Source: Alphaproteobacteria bacterium
GTDB lineage: Bacteria; Pseudomonadota; Alphaproteobacteria; Caulobacterales; Caulobacteraceae
Direction of reading: 5' to 3'
NCBI GenBank assembly: GCA_018826515.1
Contig: JAHKAM010000079.1
Coordinates: 1 to 34,113 of the forward strand
DNA: 34,113 bases
The notes beneath the pieces were generated by a model. It saw nothing but the letters and a program-made list of their open reading frames with translations, had not been told where the DNA came from and did not search any database. The translations under genes were made by a program, and so were the position numbers. Below are positions 17,945 to 27,031 of the stretch, piece after piece (the stretch's first letter is position 1; every line of letters begins with the position of its first letter).

Positions 17945-17987
17945 GGGGCCGCCTCTCACCGTGCGTGGGGGGCGGCCCCTCTTTTTT
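17945..17987 (+). terminator. intrinsic terminator after the receptor gene
   Basis: GGGGCCGCC (17945-17953) pairs perfectly with GGCGGCCCC (17971-17979), and six T residues follow at 17982-17987. It stands between the receptor and the GH144-like gene. The downstream genes therefore rely on read-through or on a weak internal promoter before 18029. Confidence 0.85.
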
Positions 17988-18028
17988 GTGTTTTCGGGTT
18001 TGGCCCGACAGTCGCGTAAGGTGTGAGC

Positions 18029-19465
18029 ATGGATCGCAGACGGTTTCTTCTGGCTTCGGTGGCGGGTGCGGGTCTTGTGGGGCTTGGCGCCTGCGGACGC
18101 GGCCAGGGCGATGACGCTGCGGCTCCTGTGACGCTCGACGCCGAGGTCGAGGAACTGCAGAAGCGCACCTTCGACTGGTTCCGCCACGTTACGGACCCGC
18201 GCACCGGCCTGACGCCGGACCGCTGGCCCACGCCTTCCTTCTCGTCGGTGGCCGCCGTCGGCTTTGCCCTGGCCTGCTGGCCGGTCGGGGTCGAGCGCGG
18301 CTGGATGACGCGCGAGGAAGCCCGCGACATCACCCTGAACACGGTGCGCTTCTTCCACGATGCGCCCCAGGGGCCCGAGGCGACCGGCGTGACCGGCTAC
18401 AAGGGCTTCTTCTACCACTTCCTCGACATGGACACCGGCCTTCGCTTCGGCACGACCGAGCTGTCGACGGTCGATACCGCCCTGCTGCTGGGCGGCATGC
18501 TGTTCGCGGCCCGCTATTTCGATGGCGAGGACGCCGGCGAGACCGAAATCCGCGAAAAGGCCCAGGCCATCTACGACCGCGTCGAGTGGGACTGGGCCGA
18601 GGTTCGCCCGCGTCGCATCACCATGGGCTGGCACCCCGAGACCGGCTTCATCGAGGCCGACTGGCATGTCTACAACGAGGGCATGATCGTCCTGCTGCTC
18701 GCCATGGGCAGCCCGACCCACCCCGTCGGCCCCGAGGTCTGGGAGGAATGGTGCTCGGTCTACGGCGACAGCTGGACCGACGAATACGGCACGCCGCACC
18801 TGCATTTCGCGCCGATGTTCGGCCACCAGTACAGCCATATGTTCATCGACTTCCGCGGCATCCGCGATGCCTGGATGCGCGGGAAGGCAGCCGAGATCGG
18901 CGACTTCGACTACTTCCAGAACAGCGTCCGCGCCGCCGAGGCGCAGCAGTATTACGCCCGCACCAACCCCATGGGGTGGGCCGGTTATGACGCCGAGGTC
19001 TGGGGCCTGACCGCCTGCGACGGACCGGGCGATTTCACCCAGACCGTCGACGGCCGCGAGCGTGAGTTCTTCAGCTATTCGGCCCGTGGCCCGGGCGAGC
19101 GCGACGACGGCACCATCGCCCCGACCGCCGCCATGGCCTCCATGCCCTTCGCGCCCGATGCGGTGACCGCCTGCCTCAAGGCCATGAAGGCCCGCTACGG
19201 CGAGGCCCTTTATACCGAGTGGGGCTTCCTCGACTCCTTCAACCCGACGCTGACCGAGCGCGACGGACCGCTCCGGCACGGCCAGATCGTGCCCGGCATC
19301 GGTTGGGTGAATGGCGACTATCTGGGCATCGATCAGGGGCCGATTGTGGTCATGATCGAGAACCACCGCACCAACCTCGTCTGGACCCACATGCACGGCG
19401 AGCCCAACCTGATCCGGGGCCTGCAGCGCGCCGGGTTCGAGGGCGGTTGGCTGGATCGCGCATGA
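18029..19465 (+). CDS. GH144-like glycoamylase-domain lipoprotein, putative beta-1,2-glucanase
   Basis: This 478-residue protein matches the glycoamylase-like (PF10091) (alpha/alpha)6-barrel family, in which GH144 endo-beta-1,2-glucanases were defined. Supporting segments are TFDWFRHVTDPRTGLTPDR near the start, GFFYHFLDMDTGLRFG and ELSTVDTALLLGG in the middle, and DSFNPT and GIDQGPIVVMIENHRT at the end. The N-terminus has a twin-arginine motif (DRRRFLLA) and the lipobox LGAC, so it is probably Tat-exported and lipid-anchored. ATG 18029 follows AAGGTG. Its stop overlaps the start of the sugar-binding protein. The role is periplasmic cleavage of glucan into oligosaccharides for the ABC importer. 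Related glycoamylase domains occur in cyclic beta-1,2-glucan synthases, so exact linkage specificity remains inference. Confidence 0.85.
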   Translation: MDRRRFLLASVAGAGLVGLGACGRGQGDDAAAPVTLDAEVEELQKRTFDWFRHVTDPRTGLTPDRWPTPSFSSVAAVGFALACWPVGVERGWMTREEARDITLNTVRFFHDAPQGPEATGVTGYKGFFYHFLDMDTGLRFGTTELSTVDTALLLGGMLFAARYFDGEDAGETEIREKAQAIYDRVEWDWAEVRPRRITMGWHPETGFIEADWHVYNEGMIVLLLAMGSPTHPVGPEVWEEWCSVYGDSWTDEYGTPHLHFAPMFGHQYSHMFIDFRGIRDAWMRGKAAEIGDFDYFQNSVRAAEAQQYYARTNPMGWAGYDAEVWGLTACDGPGDFTQTVDGREREFFSYSARGPGERDDGTIAPTAAMASMPFAPDAVTACLKAMKARYGEALYTEWGFLDSFNPTLTERDGPLRHGQIVPGIGWVNGDYLGIDQGPIVVMIENHRTNLVWTHMHGEPNLIRGLQRAGFEGGWLDRA

Positions 19466-20739
19466 CGCTGGTCCGGCCCGACCGCAGGACGGCACTGGGC
19501 TGGCTGGCCGGATCGACGGCCGCGCTTGCGACGGCGGGCTGCACAGGCCGCAGCGACGGGCGTACGCATCTGACCTTCTGGGCCATGGGCGCCGAGGGCA
19601 CGGCCGTGCCACAACTGGTGCCCGAGTTCGAACGCCGCAATCCCGGCATCGCCGTCGAGGTCCAGGCCGTGCCCTGGACCGCCGCCCATCAGAAGCTGCT
19701 GACCGCCTACGCCGGCGACTCCCTCCCGGACATCAGCCAGATCGGCAACACCTGGGTCTCGGAGATGGCCGCCATCGGCGCCCTGTCGGCCACGCCGGCC
19801 TTCGCCTCCGACCTGCTGACCGACCAGTTCCCGGCGGTGCTCGAGACCAACCGCGTGGACGGTCAGGCCGTCGCCACGCCCTGGTATGTCGACACCCGCC
19901 TGCTGTTTTGCCGCACCGATATTCTGTCTCTCGCCGGCTATGACACCGTCCCCACGACCTGGGCCGAGTGGAAGGCCTCCATGCACGCCATCAAGCGCGT
20001 GGCAGGCGAGGTCAACTATGCAATCCTGTTGCCCGTCAATGAGTTCGAACAGCTTCTGACTTTCGGACTTCAGGCCGACGAACCCCTGCTCGCCGATCAG
20101 GCGACGCGCGGCAACTTCTCCAGCCCGGGCTTCATCGCGGCGCTCGCCTTCTACAAGAGCCTGTTCGACGAGGGTCTCGCCCCGCTGGTCTCCGCCACCC
20201 AGATCTCCAACGTCTGGACCGAGTTCCAGCGCGGCTATTTCAGCTTCTACTTCTCCGGTCCCTGGTCGATCGGTGACTTTCGCCGTCGCCTGCCGCCCGA
20301 GACGCAGTGGGCCACCGCCGGCATTCCCGGCCCGAATGGTCCCGGCGCCTCGGCCCCCGGCGGTTCCTCGCTGGCGGTGTTCCGCTCGACCCGTCACCCC
20401 GAGGCCGCCTGGGCCTGGGTGCGCTATCTGCTGGAGCCCGAAACCCAGGTCCGCTTCAATCAGATCACCGGCAGCCTGCCCGCACGCGAAAGCGCCTGGT
20501 CTGCTCCGGCGCTGGCCTCGGATCCCATGATCCTGCCCTTCAAGGCCCAGCTGGCGCGTGCCGAGGCCGTGCCGAAGGCCCCCGAGTGGGAGCGGATCGT
20601 CACCGAAATGCAGATCGTCGCCGAACGCATGGTGCGCGGCGAATACACGCCCGAGACCGCGGCCGCGGAGATCGACCGCCGCGCCGACCGCCTGCTTGAA
20701 AAACGCCGCTGGATGCTGGAGCGGGGAGGGGCCTCATGA
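19462..20739 (+). CDS. ABC transporter sugar-binding lipoprotein (family 1)
   Basis: This 425-residue extracellular solute-binding protein captures oligosaccharides for the permease pair encoded next. It has a Tat-like DRRTALGWLAG and the lipobox ATAGC with C27 as lipid anchor. The mature domain starts LTFWAMGAEG and shows PDISQIGNTWVSEMA and FYFSGPWSIGDFRR, typical of the maltose/UgpB-like group. The start overlaps the GH144-like stop (ATGA), and its own stop overlaps the first permease. The frame is open further upstream, but that part lies inside the GH144-like gene. Two adjacent Tat-type lipoproteins suggest the enzyme and the binder sit on the same periplasmic membrane face. Confidence 0.92.
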   Translation: MTLVRPDRRTALGWLAGSTAALATAGCTGRSDGRTHLTFWAMGAEGTAVPQLVPEFERRNPGIAVEVQAVPWTAAHQKLLTAYAGDSLPDISQIGNTWVSEMAAIGALSATPAFASDLLTDQFPAVLETNRVDGQAVATPWYVDTRLLFCRTDILSLAGYDTVPTTWAEWKASMHAIKRVAGEVNYAILLPVNEFEQLLTFGLQADEPLLADQATRGNFSSPGFIAALAFYKSLFDEGLAPLVSATQISNVWTEFQRGYFSFYFSGPWSIGDFRRRLPPETQWATAGIPGPNGPGASAPGGSSLAVFRSTRHPEAAWAWVRYLLEPETQVRFNQITGSLPARESAWSAPALASDPMILPFKAQLARAEAVPKAPEWERIVTEMQIVAERMVRGEYTPETAAAEIDRRADRLLEKRRWMLERGGAS

Positions 20740-21689
20740 CCATGCAGACCGTCACGGCCCCTGCTGCCACGCGCGAGGCGACCCGACCGCCCCGCCGCTC
20801 GGATCACCGCAAGCGCAGCCGCGCCGCCTGGGGCTTTGTCGCCCCGTCCCTGATCGCCATCGGCCTGTTCTTCGTCATTCCGATGGTCTCGGCCCTGCTG
20901 CTCAGCCTGACCGATTTCGACATCTATGCGCTGGCTGATCTGAACAACCTGCGCTTCGTCGGCCTCGACAACTATCAGAACCTGCTGGGCAATGCCCTGT
21001 TCTGGGGGGCGATGAAGAATACCGTCTGGTTCAGTGTGCTGGGCGTGCCCCTGACGCTGGCCGTGTCGCTCGCCGCCGCCGTCATCCTCAATGCCCGCAT
21101 GGTTCTGTGGCGGCCAATCTGGCGGGTGATGTTCTTCGCTCCCTATGTCACCACCCTGGTCGCCACGGCGGTGCTCTGGAACTATCTGCTGCACACCCGC
21201 TACGGCATCATCAACTGGGGCCTGACCTCGGTCGGCCTGCCCGCCGTCGACTGGCTCGGCCAGCCCTCGACCTCCATCCCCGCCATCCTGATGTTCGTGG
21301 TGTGGAAGACGTTTGGCTACAATATGCTGATCTTCCTCGCCGTGCTTCAGACCGTCCCGGACGAGCTGTATGAGGCCGCCCGCATCGACGGCGCTGGCCC
21401 GTGGAAACAGTTCCGCCACGTGACCCTGCCGGCCATCGCGCCCACCCTGCTGCTGGTCAGCATCATCTCGGTCGCCGCCTTCTTCCAGCTGTTCGCCGAG
21501 CCCTATGTGATGACCCAGGGCGGGCCCGCCCAGTCGACCGTGACCGTCCTCTACTTCATGTACGAGGAAGGCTTCAAATGGTGGAACCTCGGCTCCGCCT
21601 CGGCCGTCGCCTTCATCCTGTTCCTGTGCATCTTCGCCATCACCCTCGTTCAGCTGTGGGTGTCGAAGCGTCTGGGGGCCACGTCATGA
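20736..21689 (+). CDS. ABC sugar transporter permease 1 (MalF/UgpA-like)
   Basis: This 317-residue inner-membrane protein has about six helices, the first being AWGFVAPSLIAIGLFFVIPM. The EAA loop that contacts the ATPase reads YEAARIDGAGPWKQFRHVTL, followed by PAIAPTLL. It pairs with permease 2 to form the channel. It overlaps the binding-protein stop by four bases and the next gene by four bases, indicating tight translational coupling and balanced subunits. An N-terminal basic tail of about 28 residues precedes the first helix. A second ATG six bases downstream is an alternative start. Confidence 0.93.
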   Translation: MTMQTVTAPAATREATRPPRRSDHRKRSRAAWGFVAPSLIAIGLFFVIPMVSALLLSLTDFDIYALADLNNLRFVGLDNYQNLLGNALFWGAMKNTVWFSVLGVPLTLAVSLAAAVILNARMVLWRPIWRVMFFAPYVTTLVATAVLWNYLLHTRYGIINWGLTSVGLPAVDWLGQPSTSIPAILMFVVWKTFGYNMLIFLAVLQTVPDELYEAARIDGAGPWKQFRHVTLPAIAPTLLLVSIISVAAFFQLFAEPYVMTQGGPAQSTVTVLYFMYEEGFKWWNLGSASAVAFILFLCIFAITLVQLWVSKRLGATS

Positions 21690-22507
21690 AGCTGAAGCCC
21701 CGCGTCATCGCCCTGAATGTCGCCGTGGGCTTCATCGCCCTGATGGTGCTGTTCCCCCTGGCCTGGATGGTCTCGGTCAGCTTCATGGCGACCGGGGAGG
21801 CCGCAACCTTCCCGCCGCCGCTGCTGCCCGATAGCTGGACGCTCGAACACTACCGCACCCTGTTCGTCACCCAGGGCATGGGCCAGTACCTGTGGAACAG
21901 CTTTGCGCTGGCCACCATGGCCACCCTTCTGGCGCTCGGTTTCACGGTCCCGGCCGGCTACGCCTTTGCCAAGCTGAAGTTCGCGGGGCGTGACCGGCTG
22001 TTTCAACTGTTGATCGGCGCCCTGGTCATCCCGGCCCAGATCGGCACCCTGCCGCTGTTCCTGATGCTGAAGGGCATGGGGCTGGTGAACACCTATGCCG
22101 GCGCTCTGGTGCCCTGGCTGGCGTCCATCTTCGGCCTGTTCCTGGTGCGCCAGTATGCCCTGTCCATTCCTGACGAGATGCTCGAGGCCGCCCGCGTTGA
22201 CGGCGCGACCGAGGGCCAGATCTTCCGTCGCGTGGTCCTGCCGACCATGCAGCCGATCATCGTCACGCTCGGCTTGTTCGTCTTCCTCGGCAGCTGGAAC
22301 GACTTCCTCTGGCCGCTGATCATCCTGACGGACCAGTCGAACTACACCCTGCCGGTCGCACTGGCTGCCATGTCGCGCGAGCATGTGCAGGACATTGAAA
22401 TGATGATGGCCGGCTCGGTCATCACCGTCGCCCCCGTGCTGATCCTCTTCCTCGCGCTGCAGCGCTATTACATTCGGGGAATGCTGGCCGGCAGCGTCAA
22501 GGGTTGA
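21686..22507 (+). CDS. ABC sugar transporter permease 2 (MalG/UgpE-like)
   Basis: This 273-residue inner-membrane permease starts MKLKPRVIALNVAVGFIALM and has six predicted helices. Its EAA motif reads LEAARVDGATEGQIFRRVVL, followed by PTMQPIIVTL. The C-terminal YYIRGMLAGSVKG is the usual end of MalG-type permeases. The start overlaps the permease 1 stop. With permease 1, the lipoprotein binder and the ATPase at 25908-26996 it makes a complete CUT1-type importer, which favours di- and oligosaccharides over monosaccharides. Confidence 0.93.
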   Translation: MKLKPRVIALNVAVGFIALMVLFPLAWMVSVSFMATGEAATFPPPLLPDSWTLEHYRTLFVTQGMGQYLWNSFALATMATLLALGFTVPAGYAFAKLKFAGRDRLFQLLIGALVIPAQIGTLPLFLMLKGMGLVNTYAGALVPWLASIFGLFLVRQYALSIPDEMLEAARVDGATEGQIFRRVVLPTMQPIIVTLGLFVFLGSWNDFLWPLIILTDQSNYTLPVALAAMSREHVQDIEMMMAGSVITVAPVLILFLALQRYYIRGMLAGSVKG

Positions 22508-22523
22508 GACAGGAGTGTTGCCC

Positions 22524-25500
22524 ATGCCCATGATCCGAAACGGTCTTTTTGCGATCGCTGCGTGTCTTCTGACGGCCGCGCCCGTCGTGGCCCAGGACAC
22601 CCGCGTGCTCGACGCCTTCGAGACGACCGGCGCCTGGGAAGCCGACGCCTCGACCGATGTGACCTCGACCATCCGCACCGTGCCCGGGCGCGAGGGACAG
22701 GCCCTGCGCCTCGACTTCGACTTCAACGGCCGCGCCGGCTACGCCTTTGCCGCGCGCGAGATCGACCTCGTCCTGCCCGACAATTACGAGATCAGCTTCT
22801 GGGTGCGCGGCGTCGGTCCGCTCAACACCTTCGAGGTCAAGTTCACCGACGCGGAGAACGAGAACGTCTGGTGGCGCCAGACCACCCGCTATGACATTCC
22901 TGGCGACTGGACCCTGTTCACCATCAAGCGCCGTCAGGTCACCAAGGCCTGGGGCCCGGGCGAGGATCCGGTCCTGCGTCAGGCCGAGCGGATGGAGTTC
23001 GTCGTGGTCGCGGCCGAGGGCGGTGCGGGCCATATCGAGATCGACCAGCTGACCCTGCGCGAACTGCCGCCCGAGCCGGCCGTCCCGCCGCGCCCGCTGG
23101 CCACGACCACCTCCGAGCTTGAGGCCTTTCCGATCGCCAATGCGATCGACGGCGATCCCTCGACCGTCTGGCGCAGCGAATACGGTGTGTCCCAGGGACT
23201 GACCCTCGACCTCGGCTATGAGCGCGAGTTCGGCGGCCTGGTCCTGCACTGGGAAGACGGCGGGGAGGCTGATCGCTATAGCGTTTCAACCTCCAACGAC
23301 GGTCTTGAATGGACCGAAATCGCCCGCGTGGAATACGGCGATGGCGGCACCGACTGGCTGCGCACACCCGAAGCCTCCGGGCGCTATCTTCAGTTCGACC
23401 TGATGGACGGCGAGCCGACCTATGGCCTCTCGGAAATCGAGATCCAGCCGCTGGCGTTGGGTGCTTCCCAGACCGCCTTTGTCACCGCCATCGCCTCGGA
23501 CTCGCGGCGCGGCCAGTATCCGCGCGGCTTCCATGGCGAACAGCCCTACTGGACGCTGGTCGGCGTCGACGGCGGCGGCGAAAGCGGCCTGATGGGCGAG
23601 GACGGCGCCATCGAGCTGCGCCGCGGTGGCCCCTCCATCGAACCCTTCCTTCTGGAAGACGGCCGCCTGACCACCTGGGCCGACGTCAACATCACGCAAG
23701 GCCTGCGCGACGACGACCTGCCCATGCCCTGGGTCCAGTGGCAGACGGACGGTCTGGCTCTGCGGATCGAATCCTTCGCTGACGGCACGCCGGACAGCTC
23801 GCGGCTGTTTGGTCGCTATCATCTGACCAACACCTCGGACCGGGCCCGCACCGTCACCCTGGCCCTGATGGCGCGTCCCTATCAGGTCAATGGTCCCCGC
23901 CAATTCCTCGCCGTGCCCGGCGGCGTCGGCCCCATCGTCCAGGTCGACTGGACCGGGGGCGAGCTGGTGCTGAATGACGACACCCGCGTGCGCCCGCTGG
24001 TGACGCCCGATGCGGTCGCGGCGTCGATCTTTGCGTCCGGTGCCGATCCCCACAGCCTTCTGACCCAACCCGACCGCCGTCAGCCCGTCGACGAGCGTCT
24101 GGTCGAGTCCGACGACGGCCTCATGGCCGGCGCCCTCTTCTATGAGGTCACCCTCCAGCCCGGCGAAACGCGCCAGTTCGGCTGGATGCTGCCCATGGCC
24201 GGGACGCCCGATTCCCTGCCGGTCACAGCATCGGTCGAGGCTGCGCTGGATGCCGTCGAGGACCGCGTCGCCGCCGACTGGCGCGCCAGGATCGACCGCG
24301 TCGAACTGACCCTGCCGCCCCAGGCCCAGGTGGTCGAGGATGTGCTGAAATCCTCGCTGGCCCACATCCTGATGTCGCGTCAGGGGCCGATCCTCCAGCC
24401 CGGCACCCGCTCCTACAACCGCTCCTGGATCCGCGACGGCGCCATGATTGCCGAGGGGCTAAATCGCCTCGGCCATGCCGACATCTCGGCCGACTATCTG
24501 CGCTGGTTCGCCCCCTATGTATTCGACAACGGCAAGGTGCCCTGCTGCGTCGACGCCCGCGGCGCCGACCCCGTGCCCGAGAACGACAGTCACGGCGAGT
24601 TTGTTTTCCTGGCCGCTGAAGTCTACCGCTACACCGGCGATCAGGCCCTGCTGCACGACGTCTGGCCCCAGGTCGAGGGCGCCATCGACTATATGGACGA
24701 GCTGCGGGCCGAGACCCGCACGGCCGAGTTCCAAACGCCCGACACCCGCCACCTCTACGGCCTGCTGCCCCCGACCATCAGCCACGAGGGCTATTCCGAC
24801 AAGGTTGCCTATTCCTACTGGGACGACTTCTGGGGCCTGATCGGCTATCGCGACGCCGTCTTCATCGCGGAAGTGCTGGGCGAGGACGTGGCCCGCACCC
24901 GCTTTGTCGCTGGCCGTGACCAGTTCAGCGCCCACATCGCCGCCGCCATCGTCGCCACGGCCGAGCACCACGACATCGACTGGATCGCGGGGGCGGCTGA
25001 CCGGGGCGATTTCGATGCCACCTCGACCACCATCGCCCTGTCGCCGGGCGGTCTGATCGACGCCCTGCCGCGCGACCTGCTGCAGCGGACCTTCGATCTC
25101 TACTGGCTGAATTTCGAGGCCCGCCGTACCGGCGACTGGTCGGCGCTCACGGCCCAGGGCTGGGATGCCCGTCCTGACTGGCCCGACTACACCCCCTACG
25201 AACTGCGCGCCGTCGGGGCCTTCGTGCGCCTCGGCCAGCGTGACCGGGCGCTGGGGGCCCTCGACTATTTCTTCGGCGACATGCGCCCCGTCGCCTGGAA
25301 CGGCTGGGCCGAGGTCGTCGGCCGCCACGAGCGCGAGCCCCGCTTCATCGGCGACATGCCCCACGCCTGGATCAGCTCCGACTATATCCGCTCGGCGCTG
25401 GACCTGTTCGTGCACGAGCGCGACCGCGACCATGCCCTGGTGCTGGCCGCCGGCATCCCGCTGGACTGGATTGAGACGGAGGAGGGCGTCGGTATCGCCA

Positions 25501-25721
25501 ATCTGCGCACCGCCTACGGCCCGGTCAGCTGGCACCTGCGTCAGGAGGGCGACGGCTATGTGCTTGACCTCGACACCCCGGCCACGCCCCCCGGCGGCTT
25601 TGTCCTCGCCTGGCCCGGCGGTAGCGACGCCCGCACCGCCCGCATCGACGGCCGCGCGGTCGACTGGTCGGGCGGCGATCTGATCCTGCCCCCCGGCACC
25701 CGGAGGGTCGAGCTGCGCTAG
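22524..25721 (+). CDS. secreted discoidin-domain (alpha/alpha)-barrel glycosidase-like protein
   Basis: This 1065-residue exported protein has a signal peptide ending VVAQ (residue 24). A beta-sandwich with YEISFWVRGVGPLNTFEVKF follows (about 25-180), then a discoidin/F5-8C domain (about 195-310; NAIDGDPSTVWRSEYG), another beta-rich domain, and an (alpha/alpha)6-barrel from about 600 to 1000. The barrel carries SYNRSWIRDGAMIAEGL, ENDSHGEFVFLAAEVY and IGDMPHAWISSDYIRS, with candidate acid/base carboxylates resembling those of GH15/GH63-type hydrolases. I do not recognise an assigned CAZy family. The first two domains probably bind glucan, and the barrel may release end sugars or debranch. ATG 22524 follows AGGAG. 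It is the last gene of the operon, 16 bases after permease 2. The activity is inference from fold and context. Confidence 0.8.
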   Translation: MPMIRNGLFAIAACLLTAAPVVAQDTRVLDAFETTGAWEADASTDVTSTIRTVPGREGQALRLDFDFNGRAGYAFAAREIDLVLPDNYEISFWVRGVGPLNTFEVKFTDAENENVWWRQTTRYDIPGDWTLFTIKRRQVTKAWGPGEDPVLRQAERMEFVVVAAEGGAGHIEIDQLTLRELPPEPAVPPRPLATTTSELEAFPIANAIDGDPSTVWRSEYGVSQGLTLDLGYEREFGGLVLHWEDGGEADRYSVSTSNDGLEWTEIARVEYGDGGTDWLRTPEASGRYLQFDLMDGEPTYGLSEIEIQPLALGASQTAFVTAIASDSRRGQYPRGFHGEQPYWTLVGVDGGGESGLMGEDGAIELRRGGPSIEPFLLEDGRLTTWADVNITQGLRDDDLPMPWVQWQTDGLALRIESFADGTPDSSRLFGRYHLTNTSDRARTVTLALMARPYQVNGPRQFLAVPGGVGPIVQVDWTGGELVLNDDTRVRPLVTPDAVAASIFASGADPHSLLTQPDRRQPVDERLVESDDGLMAGALFYEVTLQPGETRQFGWMLPMAGTPDSLPVTASVEAALDAVEDRVAADWRARIDRVELTLPPQAQVVEDVLKSSLAHILMSRQGPILQPGTRSYNRSWIRDGAMIAEGLNRLGHADISADYLRWFAPYVFDNGKVPCCVDARGADPVPENDSHGEFVFLAAEVYRYTGDQALLHDVWPQVEGAIDYMDELRAETRTAEFQTPDTRHLYGLLPPTISHEGYSDKVAYSYWDDFWGLIGYRDAVFIAEVLGEDVARTRFVAGRDQFSAHIAAAIVATAEHHDIDWIAGAADRGDFDATSTTIALSPGGLIDALPRDLLQRTFDLYWLNFEARRTGDWSALTAQGWDARPDWPDYTPYELRAVGAFVRLGQRDRALGALDYFFGDMRPVAWNGWAEVVGRHEREPRFIGDMPHAWISSDYIRSALDLFVHERDRDHALVLAAGIPLDWIETEEGVGIANLRTAYGPVSWHLRQEGDGYVLDLDTPATPPGGFVLAWPGGSDARTARIDGRAVDWSGGDLILPPGTRRVELR

Positions 25722-25728
25722 GGCATTT

Positions 25729-25881
25729 CCCCCTCTCCGATGGGAGAGGGGGTAGGGGGTGAGGGGTTCTCCATGTCCTTCGGCGTGAGCCGTCGCACTG
25801 CCCTGCTACGGCGTTCGCCGACAGACACCGCCGACCCTCATCCGGCGCTCACGCGCCACCTTCTCCCATCGGGAGAAGGGG
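25729..25881. repeat. REP/MITE-like palindromic repeat element between convergent genes
   Basis: Two hairpins face each other across about 80 bases: CCCCCTCTCC/GGGAGAGGGGG at 25729-25752 and CCTTCTCCC/GGGAGAAGG at 25859-25879. The outer parts (GGGGGTGAGGGG on the left, CCCTCATCC plus a GGCGC/GCGCC hairpin on the right) are roughly inverted copies. It fills the space between the ends of the glycosidase-like and ATPase genes and could serve as a two-way terminator. Its form is that of dispersed palindromic repeats of GC-rich proteobacteria; copy number cannot be seen in one window. Confidence 0.6.
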
Positions 25882-25907
25882 CAATGATCGTGCTTGCGCT
25901 GCCAGCC

Positions 25908-26996
25908 CTACAGTCGTTGAAACGCCCTGCCGTCCGCGTCGAACAGATAGGCGTGTTCGGCCTGCAGTTTCAGTTCCAGCCGGTCGCCCGACCGGGGCCT
26001 GACCGACCCGGCCAGCTGGGCGGTCATGCTGTCGTGGCCCTCGCCGATATCGACATAGGCATAGGTGGCATTGCCCAGCGTCTCGACGAAATCGGCCCGG
26101 CCGTGGATGGCCTCGCCCGGCCCGTCCAGCGACAGGTGCTCGGGGCGAATGCCCAGTGTCAGCGTATCCCCCGGCTTGGCGCCCTCGGCCTTGACCGCGG
26201 CCCGCAGCGTATCGCCGCCGGCCGTCTTCAGCACGGCGCCCTTCGGTCCGGCCTCGACCAGCGTCACGGCGATCATGTTCATCTTCGGACTGCCGATGAA
26301 TTCGGCGACGAAACGGTTGCAGGGGTGCTCGTACAGGTCCATCGGCGCCCCGACCTGTTCGATCACTCCGCCGTTCAGCACCACGATCCGGTCGGCCAGC
26401 GTCATGGCCTCGATCTGGTCGTGCGTCACATAGACCATGGTGGTCTTCAGCCGCTGGTGCAGGGCCGCGAACTCATAGCGCATGCGCACCCGCAGGGCCG
26501 CGTCGAGGTTCGACAGGGGCTCGTCGAACAGGAAGACCTCGGGCTCGCGCACAATGGCCCGGCCGATGGCCACCCGCTGGCGCTGCCCGCCCGACAGGGC
26601 CTTGGGCTTGCGGTCGAGATAGTCGGTGATGTTCAGGATGGCGGCCGCCGCATCGACGCGCCGCTCGATCTCGACCTTGTCGTGCTTGGCCAGCTTCAGG
26701 CCAAAGGCCATGTTCTCGCGCACCGTCATGTGCGGATAGAGCGCATAGGACTGGAACACCATGGCGATGCCCCGGTCCGAGGGCGACAGCTCATTGACCA
26801 CCCGGTCGCCGATCGTCACCTCTCCCGCGCTGACATCCTCCAGTCCGGCGATGGTGCGCAGCAGGGTCGACTTGCCACAGCCCGACGGCCCGACGAACAC
26901 GACGAACTCTCCGTCGGCGATGTCGAGGTCGATTCCCTTCAGCACCTGCACGGCGCCAAAGTCTTTCCGCACGCCGTTGAGACGGACGCCTGCCAT
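25908..26996 (-). CDS. ABC sugar transporter ATPase (UgpC/MsmK/MalK-like)
   Basis: This 362-residue ATPase powers the sugar importer. Walker A is GPSGCGKST (36-44), the Q-loop is [11 protein letters not shown], the ABC signature is LSGGQRQR (134-141), and Walker B is [11 protein letters not shown] (from 155). A C-terminal OB-fold regulatory domain ([10 protein letters not shown]) follows, as in MalK. Although it belongs to the importer, it is on the opposite strand and convergent with the permease operon. It has its own LacI-type operator 36 bases before its ATG and a ribosome site (AGGAA). Such unlinked ATPases can serve several CUT1 importers, but the shared operator argues for co-regulation with this one. 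Confidence 0.93.
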   Translation of the reverse strand: MAGVRLNGVRKDFGAVQVLKGIDLDIADGEFVVFVGPSGCGKSTLLRTIAGLEDVSAGEVTIGDRVVNELSPSDRGIAMVFQSYALYPHMTVRENMAFGLKLAKHDKVEIERRVDAAAAILNITDYLDRKPKALSGGQRQRVAIGRAIVREPEVFLFDEPLSNLDAALRVRMRYEFAALHQRLKTTMVYVTHDQIEAMTLADRIVVLNGGVIEQVGAPMDLYEHPCNRFVAEFIGSPKMNMIAVTLVEAGPKGAVLKTAGGDTLRAAVKAEGAKPGDTLTLGIRPEHLSLDGPGEAIHGRADFVETLGNATYAYVDIGEGHDSMTAQLAGSVRPRSGDRLELKLQAEHAYLFDADGRAFQRL

Positions 26997-27031
26997 CGCG
27001 TTTCCTGCCCTTCGTTTCTCGTTGGCGTCAA

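Noticed and set aside
15602..19612. A 1336-codon open frame on the minus strand across the receptor and GH144-like genes
   Set aside because: It lies opposite two clear gene families in GC-rich DNA, where long antisense frames are common. Its translation is a repetitive mix of A, G, R, V, D and H with no recognisable domain.
23286..25535. Long minus-strand frames opposite the large glycosidase-like gene
   Set aside because: They are shadows with low-complexity composition and no start context, while the plus strand has signal peptide, ribosome site and domains.
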